Both the position numbers and the translations under genes were made by a program. Below are positions 14,466 to 21,162 of a DNA stretch of 48,257 nucleotides, one piece after another. Origin of the DNA: JAGLWW01 sp964640225 (GTDB taxonomy: Archaea; Aenigmatarchaeota; Aenigmatarchaeia; PWEA01; JAGHBM01). Positions within the stretch are counted from its first letter, which is position 1. The number at the start of each line of letters is the position of its first letter. The stretch lies in assembly GCA_964640225.1 (NCBI GenBank), contig CAZXFI010000008.1:1-48257 (forward strand). The letters run 5' to 3'. The notes under the pieces were generated by a model, which saw nothing but the letters and a program-made list of their open reading frames with translations, had not been told where the DNA came from and did not search any database.

Positions 14466-14769
14466 TGTTGTGTTCATGTTCATAACTTTAATGTTCCTTG
14501 TATTAACTGTTATTGGATTGAAACAAGTTGGATTGAAACAAAAAGGAACGAGAGAACAAGCATTGATTGACTCAGTGAGAACCCTCAACACAATCATAGA
14601 GATGGACATAAAAACTATCAGAGCACAGAATGACACAAACCTAACACTGATAGATTCCATCTCATATTGGAGAAACAGAGAGAATAACTTAAGGACATCA
14701 CTTTTCCAATGCTGGCGTACATTAAATGAGAATGAGGAGAAACAGAATGAATTTACGAGAACTAATTGA
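14452..14769 (+). CDS. Membrane-anchored coiled-coil protein, i-spanin-like candidate
   Basis: The 105-residue product has one N-terminal TM segment (VVFMFITLMFLVLTVIGL, residues 6-23) followed by a soluble helical region (ALIDSVRTLNTIIEMDIKTI). This is the layout of phage i-spanins, but the partner o-spanin with a lipobox is not visible next door, so the call is tentative. It overlaps both neighbours. Confidence 0.6.
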   Translation: MRTGNVVFMFITLMFLVLTVIGLKQVGLKQKGTREQALIDSVRTLNTIIEMDIKTIRAQNDTNLTLIDSISYWRNRENNLRTSLFQCWRTLNENEEKQNEFTRTN

Positions 14770-15001
14770 CTATCTATCAGCCGCAGCATTTGAAGGTGAT
14801 ATTCTCAAAGATGTGAATGTAACTGTTTACTCTCAAAAAGTAGAACATGAATTAGACTCAGCCTGCACCTACTTAACGAAAGTCAGAGATATTATTGGAA
14901 TAAGGAAAATAAAAGTATTTACTCCTTATTCAGAACAAAATAATGATGATGGTAATGGACACACCTGTGTACGGGATGAGATTCAAATAGTGATAGAGTG
15001 A
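14747..15001 (+). CDS. Small phage protein with MxxxELI leader (84 aa)
   Basis: ATG 14747 follows GAGGAG with eight-base spacing. It begins MNLRELIDYLSAAAFEGDIL, the start pattern of a common family of short phage proteins of unknown function. The protein encoded after the gap at 15228 begins in the same way. It ends CVRDEIQIVIE; its 3' end is duplicated on the far side of the gap. Confidence 0.65.
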   Translation: MNLRELIDYLSAAAFEGDILKDVNVTVYSQKVEHELDSACTYLTKVRDIIGIRKIKVFTPYSEQNNDDGNGHTCVRDEIQIVIE

Positions 15002-15219
15002 TGTTCTAAAAGGAAAAGGAAAAGGAAAAGGAAAANNNNNNNNNNNNNNNNNNNNNNNNNNNNNNNNNNNNNNNNNNNNNNNNNNNNNNNNNNNNNNNNN
15101 NNNNNNNNNNNNNNNNNNNNNNNNNNNNNNNNNNNATTCAAATAGTGATAGAGTGATGTTCTAAAAGGAAAAGGAAAAGGAAAAGGAAAAAGAAAAGGAA
15201 AAGGAAAAGGAAAAGGAGA
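14981..15219. repeat. Duplicated flank, 100-N gap and GGAAAA array
   Basis: The sequence 14981-15034 (end of the preceding gene plus GGAAAA units) reappears from 15136 after the gap 15036-15135. The right copy continues with about eight more GGAAAA units to 15219. The simplest reading is one locus whose two contig ends overlap but were not merged. The GGAAAA array supplies several possible ribosome-binding sites for the gene at 15228. Confidence 0.9.
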
Positions 15220-15227
15220 GATAAGAA

Positions 15228-15401
15228 ATGTCAGTCAAACAATTGATAGAAAAGCTTCTGCAGCTAAATCAAGAGAAGGAAGTTTTCGTTGCTTCTCTAA
15301 CTGAAATGGTTCCCTTGAGAATAAGAGATGTGGAAGAAGTGACAGAAGAAAACGTACTTGATGAAGAGGACATAGGTCAATACTATATAACGACAGAGTA
15401 A
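15228..15401 (+). CDS. Small phage protein, paralogue of the 14747 product (57 aa)
   Basis: This 57-residue gene begins MSVKQLIEKLLQLNQEKEVF and ends GQYYITTE. The start matches the MNLRELIDYL protein encoded just before the gap, and both fit the same short phage family. AGGAG lies nine bases upstream, at the end of the GGAAAA array. Confidence 0.65.
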   Translation: MSVKQLIEKLLQLNQEKEVFVASLTEMVPLRIRDVEEVTEENVLDEEDIGQYYITTE

Positions 15402-15404
15402 AAA

Positions 15405-15941
15405 GTGTCTTACCACATAAGTCAGAATGCATTTTACAGGGTACAACCATATCTGGATCAGATGTTAAAAGCTGAGACAGACTTAACATGGTCTGTGGAT
15501 TCTCCTAACTTCACACCTGAGAAGGTAGCTTTTGCAATAAGACAAGGAATAAAAACAGCCGCTCATTTAGACTTATCAGACTATGCCTCTTTGAGTGGAA
15601 AGTATGTGATAAGGACAAAACCAGGAAAAGTCATAGCGGAGTTGAGGAATGCAATTTCATCCGCAGCTTCCTTAGAAGACTCCAAGAAAGTAACAGTCCA
15701 CGAAGCAAATTCCTTAGAAAGTTTAATAACACAAGCAATCAAGTTCCAAGATTTAGAGGAGTTGTATTTCCCAAACGTCTTCAATCCTAATGAGGAAATG
15801 CTAAAGAATCTCTACACTTGGACTTTTGAGAAGGGTTTTAAGATTGTAATCAATGAAAGAGGGATTACTCTAACTAAGAGAGATATAGGGGGAATAGGAT
15901 GGATTCCGACACAGTCAAAACAACCGGAGCAACATTCGTAG
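15405..15941 (+). CDS. Hypothetical protein (178 aa)
   Basis: It starts at GTG 15405, three bases after the previous stop; no ATG lies near the start. The product is soluble and alpha/beta (PEKVAFAIRQGIKTAAHLDL; LEELYFPNVFNPNEEMLKNL). No motif or family is recognised. It overlaps the next gene by 43 bases. Confidence 0.6.
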   Translation: MSYHISQNAFYRVQPYLDQMLKAETDLTWSVDSPNFTPEKVAFAIRQGIKTAAHLDLSDYASLSGKYVIRTKPGKVIAELRNAISSAASLEDSKKVTVHEANSLESLITQAIKFQDLEELYFPNVFNPNEEMLKNLYTWTFEKGFKIVINERGITLTKRDIGGIGWIPTQSKQPEQHS

Positions 15942-16210
15942 CAGTACACCAAAGTGGTAGGGAGTTAGTATTAGAAACAGATACTCCTCCTGAGGAATTG
16001 GAAGATGTAATTTTCAGTGTTCTAACTAACAGACCTGAATGTCCTATCTTTAGATTCAAACAATCAAAAGCGAAGTATCCAATGTTGATCAACCTAAACC
16101 ATTTCTCTTATTGTGAAGTAAATGCAAGAGGGGAAAGATCGACAGACTCAGGAATTTTAATCCCTCAAGTTGCAACTGCACTACAGAAACTCAGGAGGCC
16201 AAATGGTTAA
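15899..16210 (+). CDS. Hypothetical protein (103 aa)
   Basis: A G-rich site (GGGGGAATAGG) precedes the ATG. The product is soluble (TGATFVAVHQSGRELVLETD; PIFRFKQSKAKYPMLINL). No family is recognised. It overlaps the next gene by eight bases. Confidence 0.6.
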   Translation: MDSDTVKTTGATFVAVHQSGRELVLETDTPPEELEDVIFSVLTNRPECPIFRFKQSKAKYPMLINLNHFSYCEVNARGERSTDSGILIPQVATALQKLRRPNG

Positions 16211-16451
16211 GCCTAGAGTTAGGAAAAAGCAGATATATAAAAGAATATTCATAGACATGGAAGATGCGAAGTGGTTTGAGGATTATTATCCGGGATCTTC
16301 ATACAGTTGGTTGTTTTCTATGCTGCTCAAATCTTTCAGATCCCTCCACATTGTAAGTCCAAAAGACATTTCCATCAATGCAGCTTTAGATGTGAAGAGA
16401 CAAGCGGAGGCAGAGACTGAAGAAGTTGAGGGAGAAGATGGAAACTATTGA
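16203..16451 (+). CDS. Small basic protein, possible ribbon-helix-helix type (82 aa)
   Basis: ATG 16203 follows a perfect AGGAGG. Residues 9-40 (KRIFIDMEDAKWFEDYYPGS then a helix WLFSMLLKSFRSL) resemble the strand-helix-helix pattern of ribbon-helix-helix regulators, with basic residues MVKPRVRKKQ before it. A DNA-binding role is plausible but unproven. It overlaps the nuclease gene by 14 bases. Confidence 0.6.
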   Translation: MVKPRVRKKQIYKRIFIDMEDAKWFEDYYPGSSYSWLFSMLLKSFRSLHIVSPKDISINAALDVKRQAEAETEEVEGEDGNY

Positions 16452-17403
16452 TCATCCGAAAGTAGAATTCATGGCAGAGTTAGAAAGAGCTGAACCTGCT
16501 GCGAGGGATTCTACTTCTCGCACACACTTTAAGAAGTGTCCTAGAATGTATTTCTACAGAATAGTTCTAGGTTACAGTGAAAAAGAAACAAAACCTTACT
16601 TCAAGTTTGGCGCAGCATACCATAAATTCATGGAAATTCTAGAGCTTTCATGGTATGATCCAATTACAGGAGAAGGTGATAAGGATGAAGATAATCCTGC
16701 TCACATCCATAAAGCTTTGGAAGCAGCAGTTAAACTTTATGGAAAAGATGACCCTCCAACAGGAACACAATGGGATCACTTAAACTTAGCCCGCATGGCA
16801 CAATGTTGTGCATACGCAGCTAAGAAGTGGAAGCGTGAAAAGAAAGGTGGGAAGTTAAAAGTAATAGGAGTAGAACAACCTTTTGAAGTGTTCTTAAAAG
16901 ATGGAGTCACACGTCTTGGAGGAAAGGCAGATGTTTTCCTACTTTGGACAGGAACACACGCAGGAAAAGATTTTAAGACAACAGGCATGACAGCAGAAAA
17001 GTTTCAAAGAGGAATAAATCCTAATGATCAATTCAATGGTTATCTATTAGGTTTATCCCTTCTATCAGGAAATCATGTAGGGACTCTACTTGTTGATACT
17101 CTATTCATAAAGAAACCGACAAAACAAAAGCCAAGTCCCGATCCGGAAATTGAGATATATGCAGTAAGTAAGACTGAGAAAGAACTTAAAAGGTTTGAGG
17201 ATGAAACCATTTGGTGGGAAGGTCTTATAAACGAGAGTAGGGAAAAAGACTTTTGGCCAATGAATGAAACACATTGCTGGAATTGCATCTACCGTGCTGT
17301 TTGTTCAAAAGGCACAGAGAATGCACAAATGAATCAGTTGAGAACAAGGTACAAAAGAGAACCGTGGGATTATAAAACCATAGGAGAGAAATACAATGGG
17401 TAA
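16438..17403 (+). CDS. PD-(D/E)XK nuclease of RecB/Cas4 type with Fe-S cysteines
   Basis: The 321-residue product from ATG 16438 (GGGAG upstream) shows the RecB-family order: KKCPRMYFYR near the start, FGAAYHKFMEIL (His motif), GVEQPFEV, GGKADVFLL (Asp), KDFKTT (D-x-K), then QFNGYLLGL. A C-terminal HCWNCIYRAVC cluster plus the early Cys gives the four cysteines of the Cas4/AddB iron-sulfur pattern. It is probably an exonuclease making single-stranded ends for recombination, next to a Sak4-like ATPase. Confidence 0.88.
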   Translation: METIDHPKVEFMAELERAEPAARDSTSRTHFKKCPRMYFYRIVLGYSEKETKPYFKFGAAYHKFMEILELSWYDPITGEGDKDEDNPAHIHKALEAAVKLYGKDDPPTGTQWDHLNLARMAQCCAYAAKKWKREKKGGKLKVIGVEQPFEVFLKDGVTRLGGKADVFLLWTGTHAGKDFKTTGMTAEKFQRGINPNDQFNGYLLGLSLLSGNHVGTLLVDTLFIKKPTKQKPSPDPEIEIYAVSKTEKELKRFEDETIWWEGLINESREKDFWPMNETHCWNCIYRAVCSKGTENAQMNQLRTRYKREPWDYKTIGEKYNG

Positions 17404-17752
17404 AATGAGAGACGTTGAGGCATCGGGACCAAAAAGAGAACAAAAAGTGTTTGACCTTCTGTTGATTCTAAAAAACAGAGTAAGTGTTACTCCATTAGTG
17501 CAGTTTTCTTCTTTTGACTTTAACAAAAGACTCTACGATGCATGGAGTACTCAAAGAGCAAAAGAAGCTGAAGGGAACACAACTCCAACCTTTTTGGAAA
17601 TCAAAGATGTAAAGGGAGGTGTTATAAACATTGACGTAACACAACTAATTGCATGGGGTCACAGCCCGCATGTTGAACAAGAGAGAAGAGCACCTTCTTC
17701 AATTGCAGTACCAGGAATTTCAGGAATTCCATCTCAAGGTCAGAGGATGTAA
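17396..17752 (+). CDS. Hypothetical protein (118 aa) in recombination module
   Basis: AGGAGA lies eight bases before ATG 17396, and the gene overlaps the nuclease stop by eight bases. The product (FDLLLILKNRVSVTPLVQFS; FLEIKDVKGGVINIDVTQLI) is soluble with a disordered C-terminal tail. No family is recognised. Tight coupling suggests a role with the nuclease and ATPase. Confidence 0.65.
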   Translation: MGKMRDVEASGPKREQKVFDLLLILKNRVSVTPLVQFSSFDFNKRLYDAWSTQRAKEAEGNTTPTFLEIKDVKGGVINIDVTQLIAWGHSPHVEQERRAPSSIAVPGISGIPSQGQRM

Positions 17753-17757
17753 GAACA

Positions 17758-17979
17758 ATGGAGATTAAAGGAATGACAACAACACTTGAAATAAGACTCC
17801 TTAACGACAGGATATTTTTCACTAGAGAATTCAGTACTCTCGAAGAACTGAAGAAAGCAATAGACAGTGAAATGGAGGTTCCAGTTTTCTGGTATATGCC
17901 AAGTGGAAAATTAGTACATGAAACAGTCCTAATAATTCCAGAGAATCTACAGTACATAATAACAGACAGTGACGTGTGA
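17758..17979 (+). CDS. Hypothetical protein (73 aa)
   Basis: The start may be ATG 17758 or ATG 17773; GGAG fits the second better. The product is a small alpha/beta domain (TLEIRLLNDRIFFTREFSTL; YMPSGKLVHETVLIIPENL), perhaps ubiquitin-fold-like in pattern. No family is recognised. It overlaps the ATPase gene region. Confidence 0.6.
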   Translation: MEIKGMTTTLEIRLLNDRIFFTREFSTLEELKKAIDSEMEVPVFWYMPSGKLVHETVLIIPENLQYIITDSDV

Positions 17980-17981
17980 AA

Positions 17982-18917
17982 ATGACAACGAAAGAAACTA
18001 AGATGCCTTCAGGCATTGAGGCAAAACGATTAGATGATCTACCAGCAGGAAAAGCAACAACAACTCTAATATATGGAGATAGTAAAACTGGAAAAACAGA
18101 ATTCATTGGAACCGCGGGTAGTAGAATGCTCTACATTTATTTCACAATCGGTGAAGGAATTTCTACTCTCCAATCACCAGGTTTCAAGAGAAGATACCCA
18201 AACTGCAATCCCATTGTTGTCCCAATCAGAGAAACAGAAGCTACAAAGGCTTTTGACGCAGTTAAACAAGTGATTGACTATCATGTAGACAACAAGAGGA
18301 ATGAGTTTGACGTAGTAGCAGTAGATGAAATGACAGCATTTAGAAGACATGCTATGTGGAAGGGATTGGAAATTTCCTCCATAGAAGAACGATCTAAAAC
18401 TTGGGACAAGGCACAGAATAGAAAAGATCTCCCAAAAGGATTCTTCATTCCTGGAATTCAAGACTTTGGAATGGAAATGGGATTGACTGAATGGTGGGTG
18501 GCAACTTACACTGCCGATGCAAAAGAACAAGGTTACCATCTCTTAGTCGCTGCACATTCACGTCACATTTATGAGAAGAGTGGTAAAGGTGTGAATGATG
18601 CAGAAACGTTGAAAGCAATTAAACCTGGATTCACTGGTAAGACCTTCCCTGACGATGTTACTTGTTACTTCGATTCTGTGTTTTATATGGAAAGGGTAGG
18701 AAGACACCCTACAGCCAAGTATAACCTAAGACTTATGGGTGATGAAATAGTAACAGCAGGCACTAGGTATGGAGGAGTGTTTGTTAAGAATGGGAAGGAA
18801 GTGGAATCTATAACTAATCCTAACTTTCCTGAAATGATTAAGAAGATTTCACAAAGTGGGAAAGAACCGACAGGGACAATTAAGATAGGAGGTAAAGAAA
18901 CAACAGAACAGAAGTAG
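17982..18917 (+). CDS. Sak4-like RecA-fold ATPase
   Basis: The product is 311 residues from ATG 17982; GTG 17976 is an alternative. Walker A GDSKTGKT lies in TLIYGDSKTGKTEF and Walker B in FDVVAVDEM, about 80 residues later. Size, the early Walker A, and the neighbouring RecB-type nuclease and ssDNA-binding candidate fit the Sak4 group of phage single-strand annealing or recombination ATPases. It probably acts in replication-coupled recombination. The ATPase call is firm; the Sak4 subgroup is inferred. Confidence 0.85.
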   Translation: MTTKETKMPSGIEAKRLDDLPAGKATTTLIYGDSKTGKTEFIGTAGSRMLYIYFTIGEGISTLQSPGFKRRYPNCNPIVVPIRETEATKAFDAVKQVIDYHVDNKRNEFDVVAVDEMTAFRRHAMWKGLEISSIEERSKTWDKAQNRKDLPKGFFIPGIQDFGMEMGLTEWWVATYTADAKEQGYHLLVAAHSRHIYEKSGKGVNDAETLKAIKPGFTGKTFPDDVTCYFDSVFYMERVGRHPTAKYNLRLMGDEIVTAGTRYGGVFVKNGKEVESITNPNFPEMIKKISQSGKEPTGTIKIGGKETTEQK

Positions 18918-18972
18918 CTGAGGGAGAAGTAGTCAGACCAGAAAAACAAAAACCAAAAGGAGAAAGTAACAA

Positions 18973-19452
18973 ATGCCACAACACAACTACGACCCAAAGG
19001 CCATCTCTGCAACATTCAAAGTGTTTGAGAGAGGTGATTATGAACTTCTCGTTGGAGAGCCTAAGGCTTTTCAAAAGACAAACAGAGAAGGGAATGAGCA
19101 GTTTGGTATTAGGTGGAAGTTGAAGATTGAGAATGTTGTTGAGGATGGGAGTTCGGATGCAGTTGGAGAGAAAACTATCTACTCCTGCTATCTCCACGGT
19201 GGAGCAGAACCCTTTGGAAAAATCTTCGCCATGGCGTGTCTCGGTTTTGAAAACACTCCAGAAGGTGAATCAGAGTTTGATTCTTCTGAGTTTGCAGATA
19301 TGGATTGGAGCTTTGATACTGAGTCTGGCATGTGTGGGGATGGATGGAGAAGGTGTGTTGGTTGTAGGGTTATTTCACTGCTTAGTGTTATGGTGAATAA
19401 GGAGAATGGGAATAAGATGCAGCAGTTTGAAAGTTTCAGACCAGCTGCTTAA
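18973..19452 (+). CDS. DUF669-like, possible ssDNA-binding protein (159 aa)
   Basis: AGGAG precedes the ATG at 18973. The product resembles DUF669-type recombination-associated proteins: FKVFERGDYELLVGEPKAF at the start, IRWKLKIENV in the middle, then GKIFAMACLGF and a late beta region (VVGCRV-like strands). It directly follows the Sak4-like ATPase, where phages usually place an SSB. Direct evidence for DNA binding is absent. Confidence 0.6.
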   Translation: MPQHNYDPKAISATFKVFERGDYELLVGEPKAFQKTNREGNEQFGIRWKLKIENVVEDGSSDAVGEKTIYSCYLHGGAEPFGKIFAMACLGFENTPEGESEFDSSEFADMDWSFDTESGMCGDGWRRCVGCRVISLLSVMVNKENGNKMQQFESFRPAA

Positions 19453-19462
19453 TCCTTATCCT

Positions 19463-19506
19463 TCTTAACTCTTAACCCTTCTTAACCCTTCTTAACCCTT
19501 AAAAAG
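19463..19506. repeat. TTAACCC-type tandem repeat
   Basis: CTTAACCCTT is repeated three times, after CTTAACTCTTAA, between the preceding stop codon and the tRNA-like gene. It closely resembles the repeat at 8820-8866, including the trailing TTAAAAAGAAA. Confidence 0.85.
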
Positions 19507-19509
19507 AAA

Positions 19510-19597
19510 GTGTCTCTAGCTTAATTGGTCAAAGCGTCCTCAGCCAGGAAAGACAAACGTGCGAAGGAAGATGTTGGTTCAAATCCAATGAGGCACT
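19510..19597 (+). tRNA. tRNA-like gene with aberrant anticodon region
   Basis: GTGTCTC (19510-19516) pairs with GAGGCAC (19590-19596), with one G-U pair. GCTT-loop-AAGC (19519-19535) is a normal D arm with a GG-containing loop. GTTGG-TTCAAAT-CCAAT (19573-19589) is a normal T arm. The 37 bases between (19536-19572) do not form a five-pair anticodon stem with a seven-base loop and T33, although the total of 88 nt would suit a class II tRNA. I cannot assign an anticodon. No CCA is encoded. It may be degenerate, or a functional tRNA mimic. Confidence 0.65.
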
Positions 19598-19642
19598 GTT
19601 TCAATTTAATAGAAAATAGAAAAAGGACAAGGAGAAGTAAAG

Positions 19643-19744
19643 ATGTGGATTGAGAGATTGTATCATAAGAGATCTAAAAATTCTGTGTTGTTTTGGATTT
19701 TCTTCGTCATTTACACAATAGGAGGATGGATCCTTTTCTGCTAG
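19643..19744 (+). CDS. Tiny one-TM membrane protein (33 aa)
   Basis: AAGGAGAAG precedes ATG 19643. The peptide starts MWIERLYHKRSKN (basic, cytoplasmic side) and continues with one hydrophobic helix (VLFWIFFVIYTIGGWILF). It is followed by a second tiny membrane protein. Such peptides may act as holin-like or membrane-modifying factors; no family is recognised. Confidence 0.5.
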   Translation: MWIERLYHKRSKNSVLFWIFFVIYTIGGWILFC

Positions 19745-19791
19745 AGTGAGTGACATCATTTTACTCAAAACCTTAGGCTTAAAGAGGAAGA

Positions 19792-19911
19792 ATGCTGATT
19801 GATAAAGAAGGTTTGAGTTGTTTGTTAATTTGGTTTTTCTTATTCCTAGCATCCATTGGAGCTTGGACTCTCATTGTTTATATACTTATTACTGTAGTTA
19901 GAAATTGGTAA
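19792..19911 (+). CDS. Tiny one-TM membrane protein (39 aa)
   Basis: AGAGGAAG precedes ATG 19792. After MLIDKEGLS the peptide is hydrophobic almost to its end (LIWFFLFLASIGAWTLIVYI). Together with the 33-residue neighbour it forms a tandem pair of membrane peptides upstream of the Acb2/Tad1-like gene. Function unknown. Confidence 0.5.
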   Translation: MLIDKEGLSCLLIWFFLFLASIGAWTLIVYILITVVRNW

Positions 19912-19930
19912 CTAATTAAGGAGGTTTGAA

Positions 19931-20155
19931 ATGGGAAAAGTAACGCATGATAATTTGTTCTATGTACTTGATAATATGATCCTTCCTTATGAGTATAAAG
20001 CAAAACAAAGAATTATTGAAGAGGCAACAGGTACACTCATGAATGCAATCCTTAATGAAGTTCCAGACTGTGCTGATCGTACCATAGCTCTTAGATGTGT
20101 AAGAGAAGCTAAGATGTGGGCAAACGCTGCAATTTCCTTAGGTGGAGAGATCTAG
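19931..20155 (+). CDS. Acb2/Tad1-like domain protein, candidate anti-defence
   Basis: The 74-residue helical product ends DRTIALRCVREAKMWANAAI. This matches the pattern 'R..AL..L.EA.MWANAAI' that I associate with small phage proteins carrying the Acb2/Tad1 domain. Characterised Acb2 and Tad1 proteins bind cyclic-nucleotide signals and block CBASS or Thoeris immunity. AAGGAGG sits six bases before ATG, in a 19-base leader repeated at 20354. The family call is from memory of the signature; ligand binding is inference. Confidence 0.65.
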   Translation: MGKVTHDNLFYVLDNMILPYEYKAKQRIIEEATGTLMNAILNEVPDCADRTIALRCVREAKMWANAAISLGGEI

Positions 20156-20156
20156 A

Positions 20157-20360
20157 ATGAAAGTGATTTGCAATAAGTCAGGTCAAGTTTTGGCGTGTGA
20201 GAATTGCTTTCATAGCACACCACATAATGAAATCAATCTTGTATCAAACATTCCCTGCACTAAGGAAGGCCCTTGTTACCAAGGGGATATTACAAAGGAA
20301 GCTAGAAAATTATTTGTAAAGTGTATTCCTTATCCATTCAAAGAATCTAATGAAAATTAA
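20157..20360 (+). CDS. Cysteine-rich phage protein, copy 1 (67 aa)
   Basis: GGAG precedes ATG 20157, one base after the previous stop codon. The pattern is MKVICNKSG, CENCFHSTPHNEI, CTKEGPC and a final VKCIPY. The cysteines and histidines suggest one zinc site. The next gene is a close paralogue. This type of small Cys-rich protein recurs in phages; its function is unknown. Confidence 0.75.
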   Translation: MKVICNKSGQVLACENCFHSTPHNEINLVSNIPCTKEGPCYQGDITKEARKLFVKCIPYPFKESNEN

Positions 20361-20371
20361 GGAGGTTTGAA

Positions 20372-20566
20372 ATGCAAGTAATCTGCAATAAGGCAAAGCA
20401 AGTTGATAGGTGTGAAGGATGTTTTCATAACGAACCTCATGATGAGATTGAACTTCAGTCAGAAAAACTCTGTACTGAAAGTGGCCCTTGTTTTGGTACT
20501 GATTGTGAAAAGGAAATAACTGTAAAGTGTATTCCCTATCACGGAGATGACAATGACCAATCGTAA
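20372..20566 (+). CDS. Cysteine-rich phage protein, copy 2 (64 aa)
   Basis: It is the tandem paralogue of the preceding gene: MQVICNKAK, CEGCFHNEPHDEI, CTESGPC and VKCIPY align throughout, with one extra Cys (GTDCEKE). It has the same AAGGAGGTTTGAA leader as the Acb2/Tad1-like gene, implying strong translation. Function unknown. Confidence 0.75.
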   Translation: MQVICNKAKQVDRCEGCFHNEPHDEIELQSEKLCTESGPCFGTDCEKEITVKCIPYHGDDNDQS

Positions 20567-20795
20567 GATAGACACACAACAATTCAAAGTGGGTGACATA
20601 GTAATGATTACACCTGACAAAGATGCAGCCCACAGTGGTAATTATGGTGTGTGGGGAATTGTTACTGCGATTGATAAGAAAAGAGAGTTCCCATATGAGA
20701 TTGAGTATGCAGATTGGGATACTGTGTTGTGTTATAGTTGGGACGTGGGGACATGCTATAACTATACTGCTCATGAGTTGGAGTTGTTGATATAA
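20553..20795 (+). CDS. SH3-like/KOW-like small protein (80 aa)
   Basis: ATG 20553 lies six bases after GGAG; ATG 20547 is directly adjacent to it and less likely. FKVGDIVMITPDKDAAHSG then YGVWGIVTAI and LELLI form the five-strand pattern typical of small SH3-like or KOW-like barrels. It overlaps the end of the Cys-rich gene. Function unknown. Confidence 0.65.
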   Translation: MTNRKIDTQQFKVGDIVMITPDKDAAHSGNYGVWGIVTAIDKKREFPYEIEYADWDTVLCYSWDVGTCYNYTAHELELLI

Positions 20796-20826
20796 AATGA
20801 GGAAATGAGGAAATGAGGAGTAGATA

Positions 20827-21162
20827 ATGAATAATGAAAAAATAGAAATGCCAGATGTACAGTGGGTAATCACTAGCTCATGGCACTTTCCTTATGTCAT
20901 GAACACAATCGGAGAAAACGTCCCTCTTGTTCAATATCTTCCAAGACACACACCTGATATTAAGGAAGCAAAGAGATTCCCTTCAGCTACTGAGGCAGCT
21001 AAGGTAATACAAGAGATATATAAAGAACAAAAGGAATTACTACATACAAGAGACATGGCTTATTACCCAATTCCAGTCTCAGTAGAGCCAGTTACGGAAA
21101 TAAAAGTAATTGAAGAAACTGTTACTGTAGAACCTTTATTTGAAGATCTTTACAATGACTGA
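20827..21162 (+). CDS. Hypothetical protein, paralogue pair member 1 (111 aa)
   Basis: It shares VQWVITSS, PYVMN, PRHTPD, AKRFPSATEAAKVI and YYPIPVSV with the protein encoded next. The fold looks like a small alpha/beta domain with a C-terminal extension. GAGGAG lies upstream. No known family. It overlaps the second copy by ATGACTGA. Confidence 0.7.
   Translation: MNNEKIEMPDVQWVITSSWHFPYVMNTIGENVPLVQYLPRHTPDIKEAKRFPSATEAAKVIQEIYKEQKELLHTRDMAYYPIPVSVEPVTEIKVIEETVTVEPLFEDLYND

Noticed and set aside
16438..17403. Cas4 of a CRISPR adaptation module
   Set aside because: No Cas1/Cas2 or array is present, and the neighbours are Sak4- and SSB-like, so a phage recombination nuclease is more likely.
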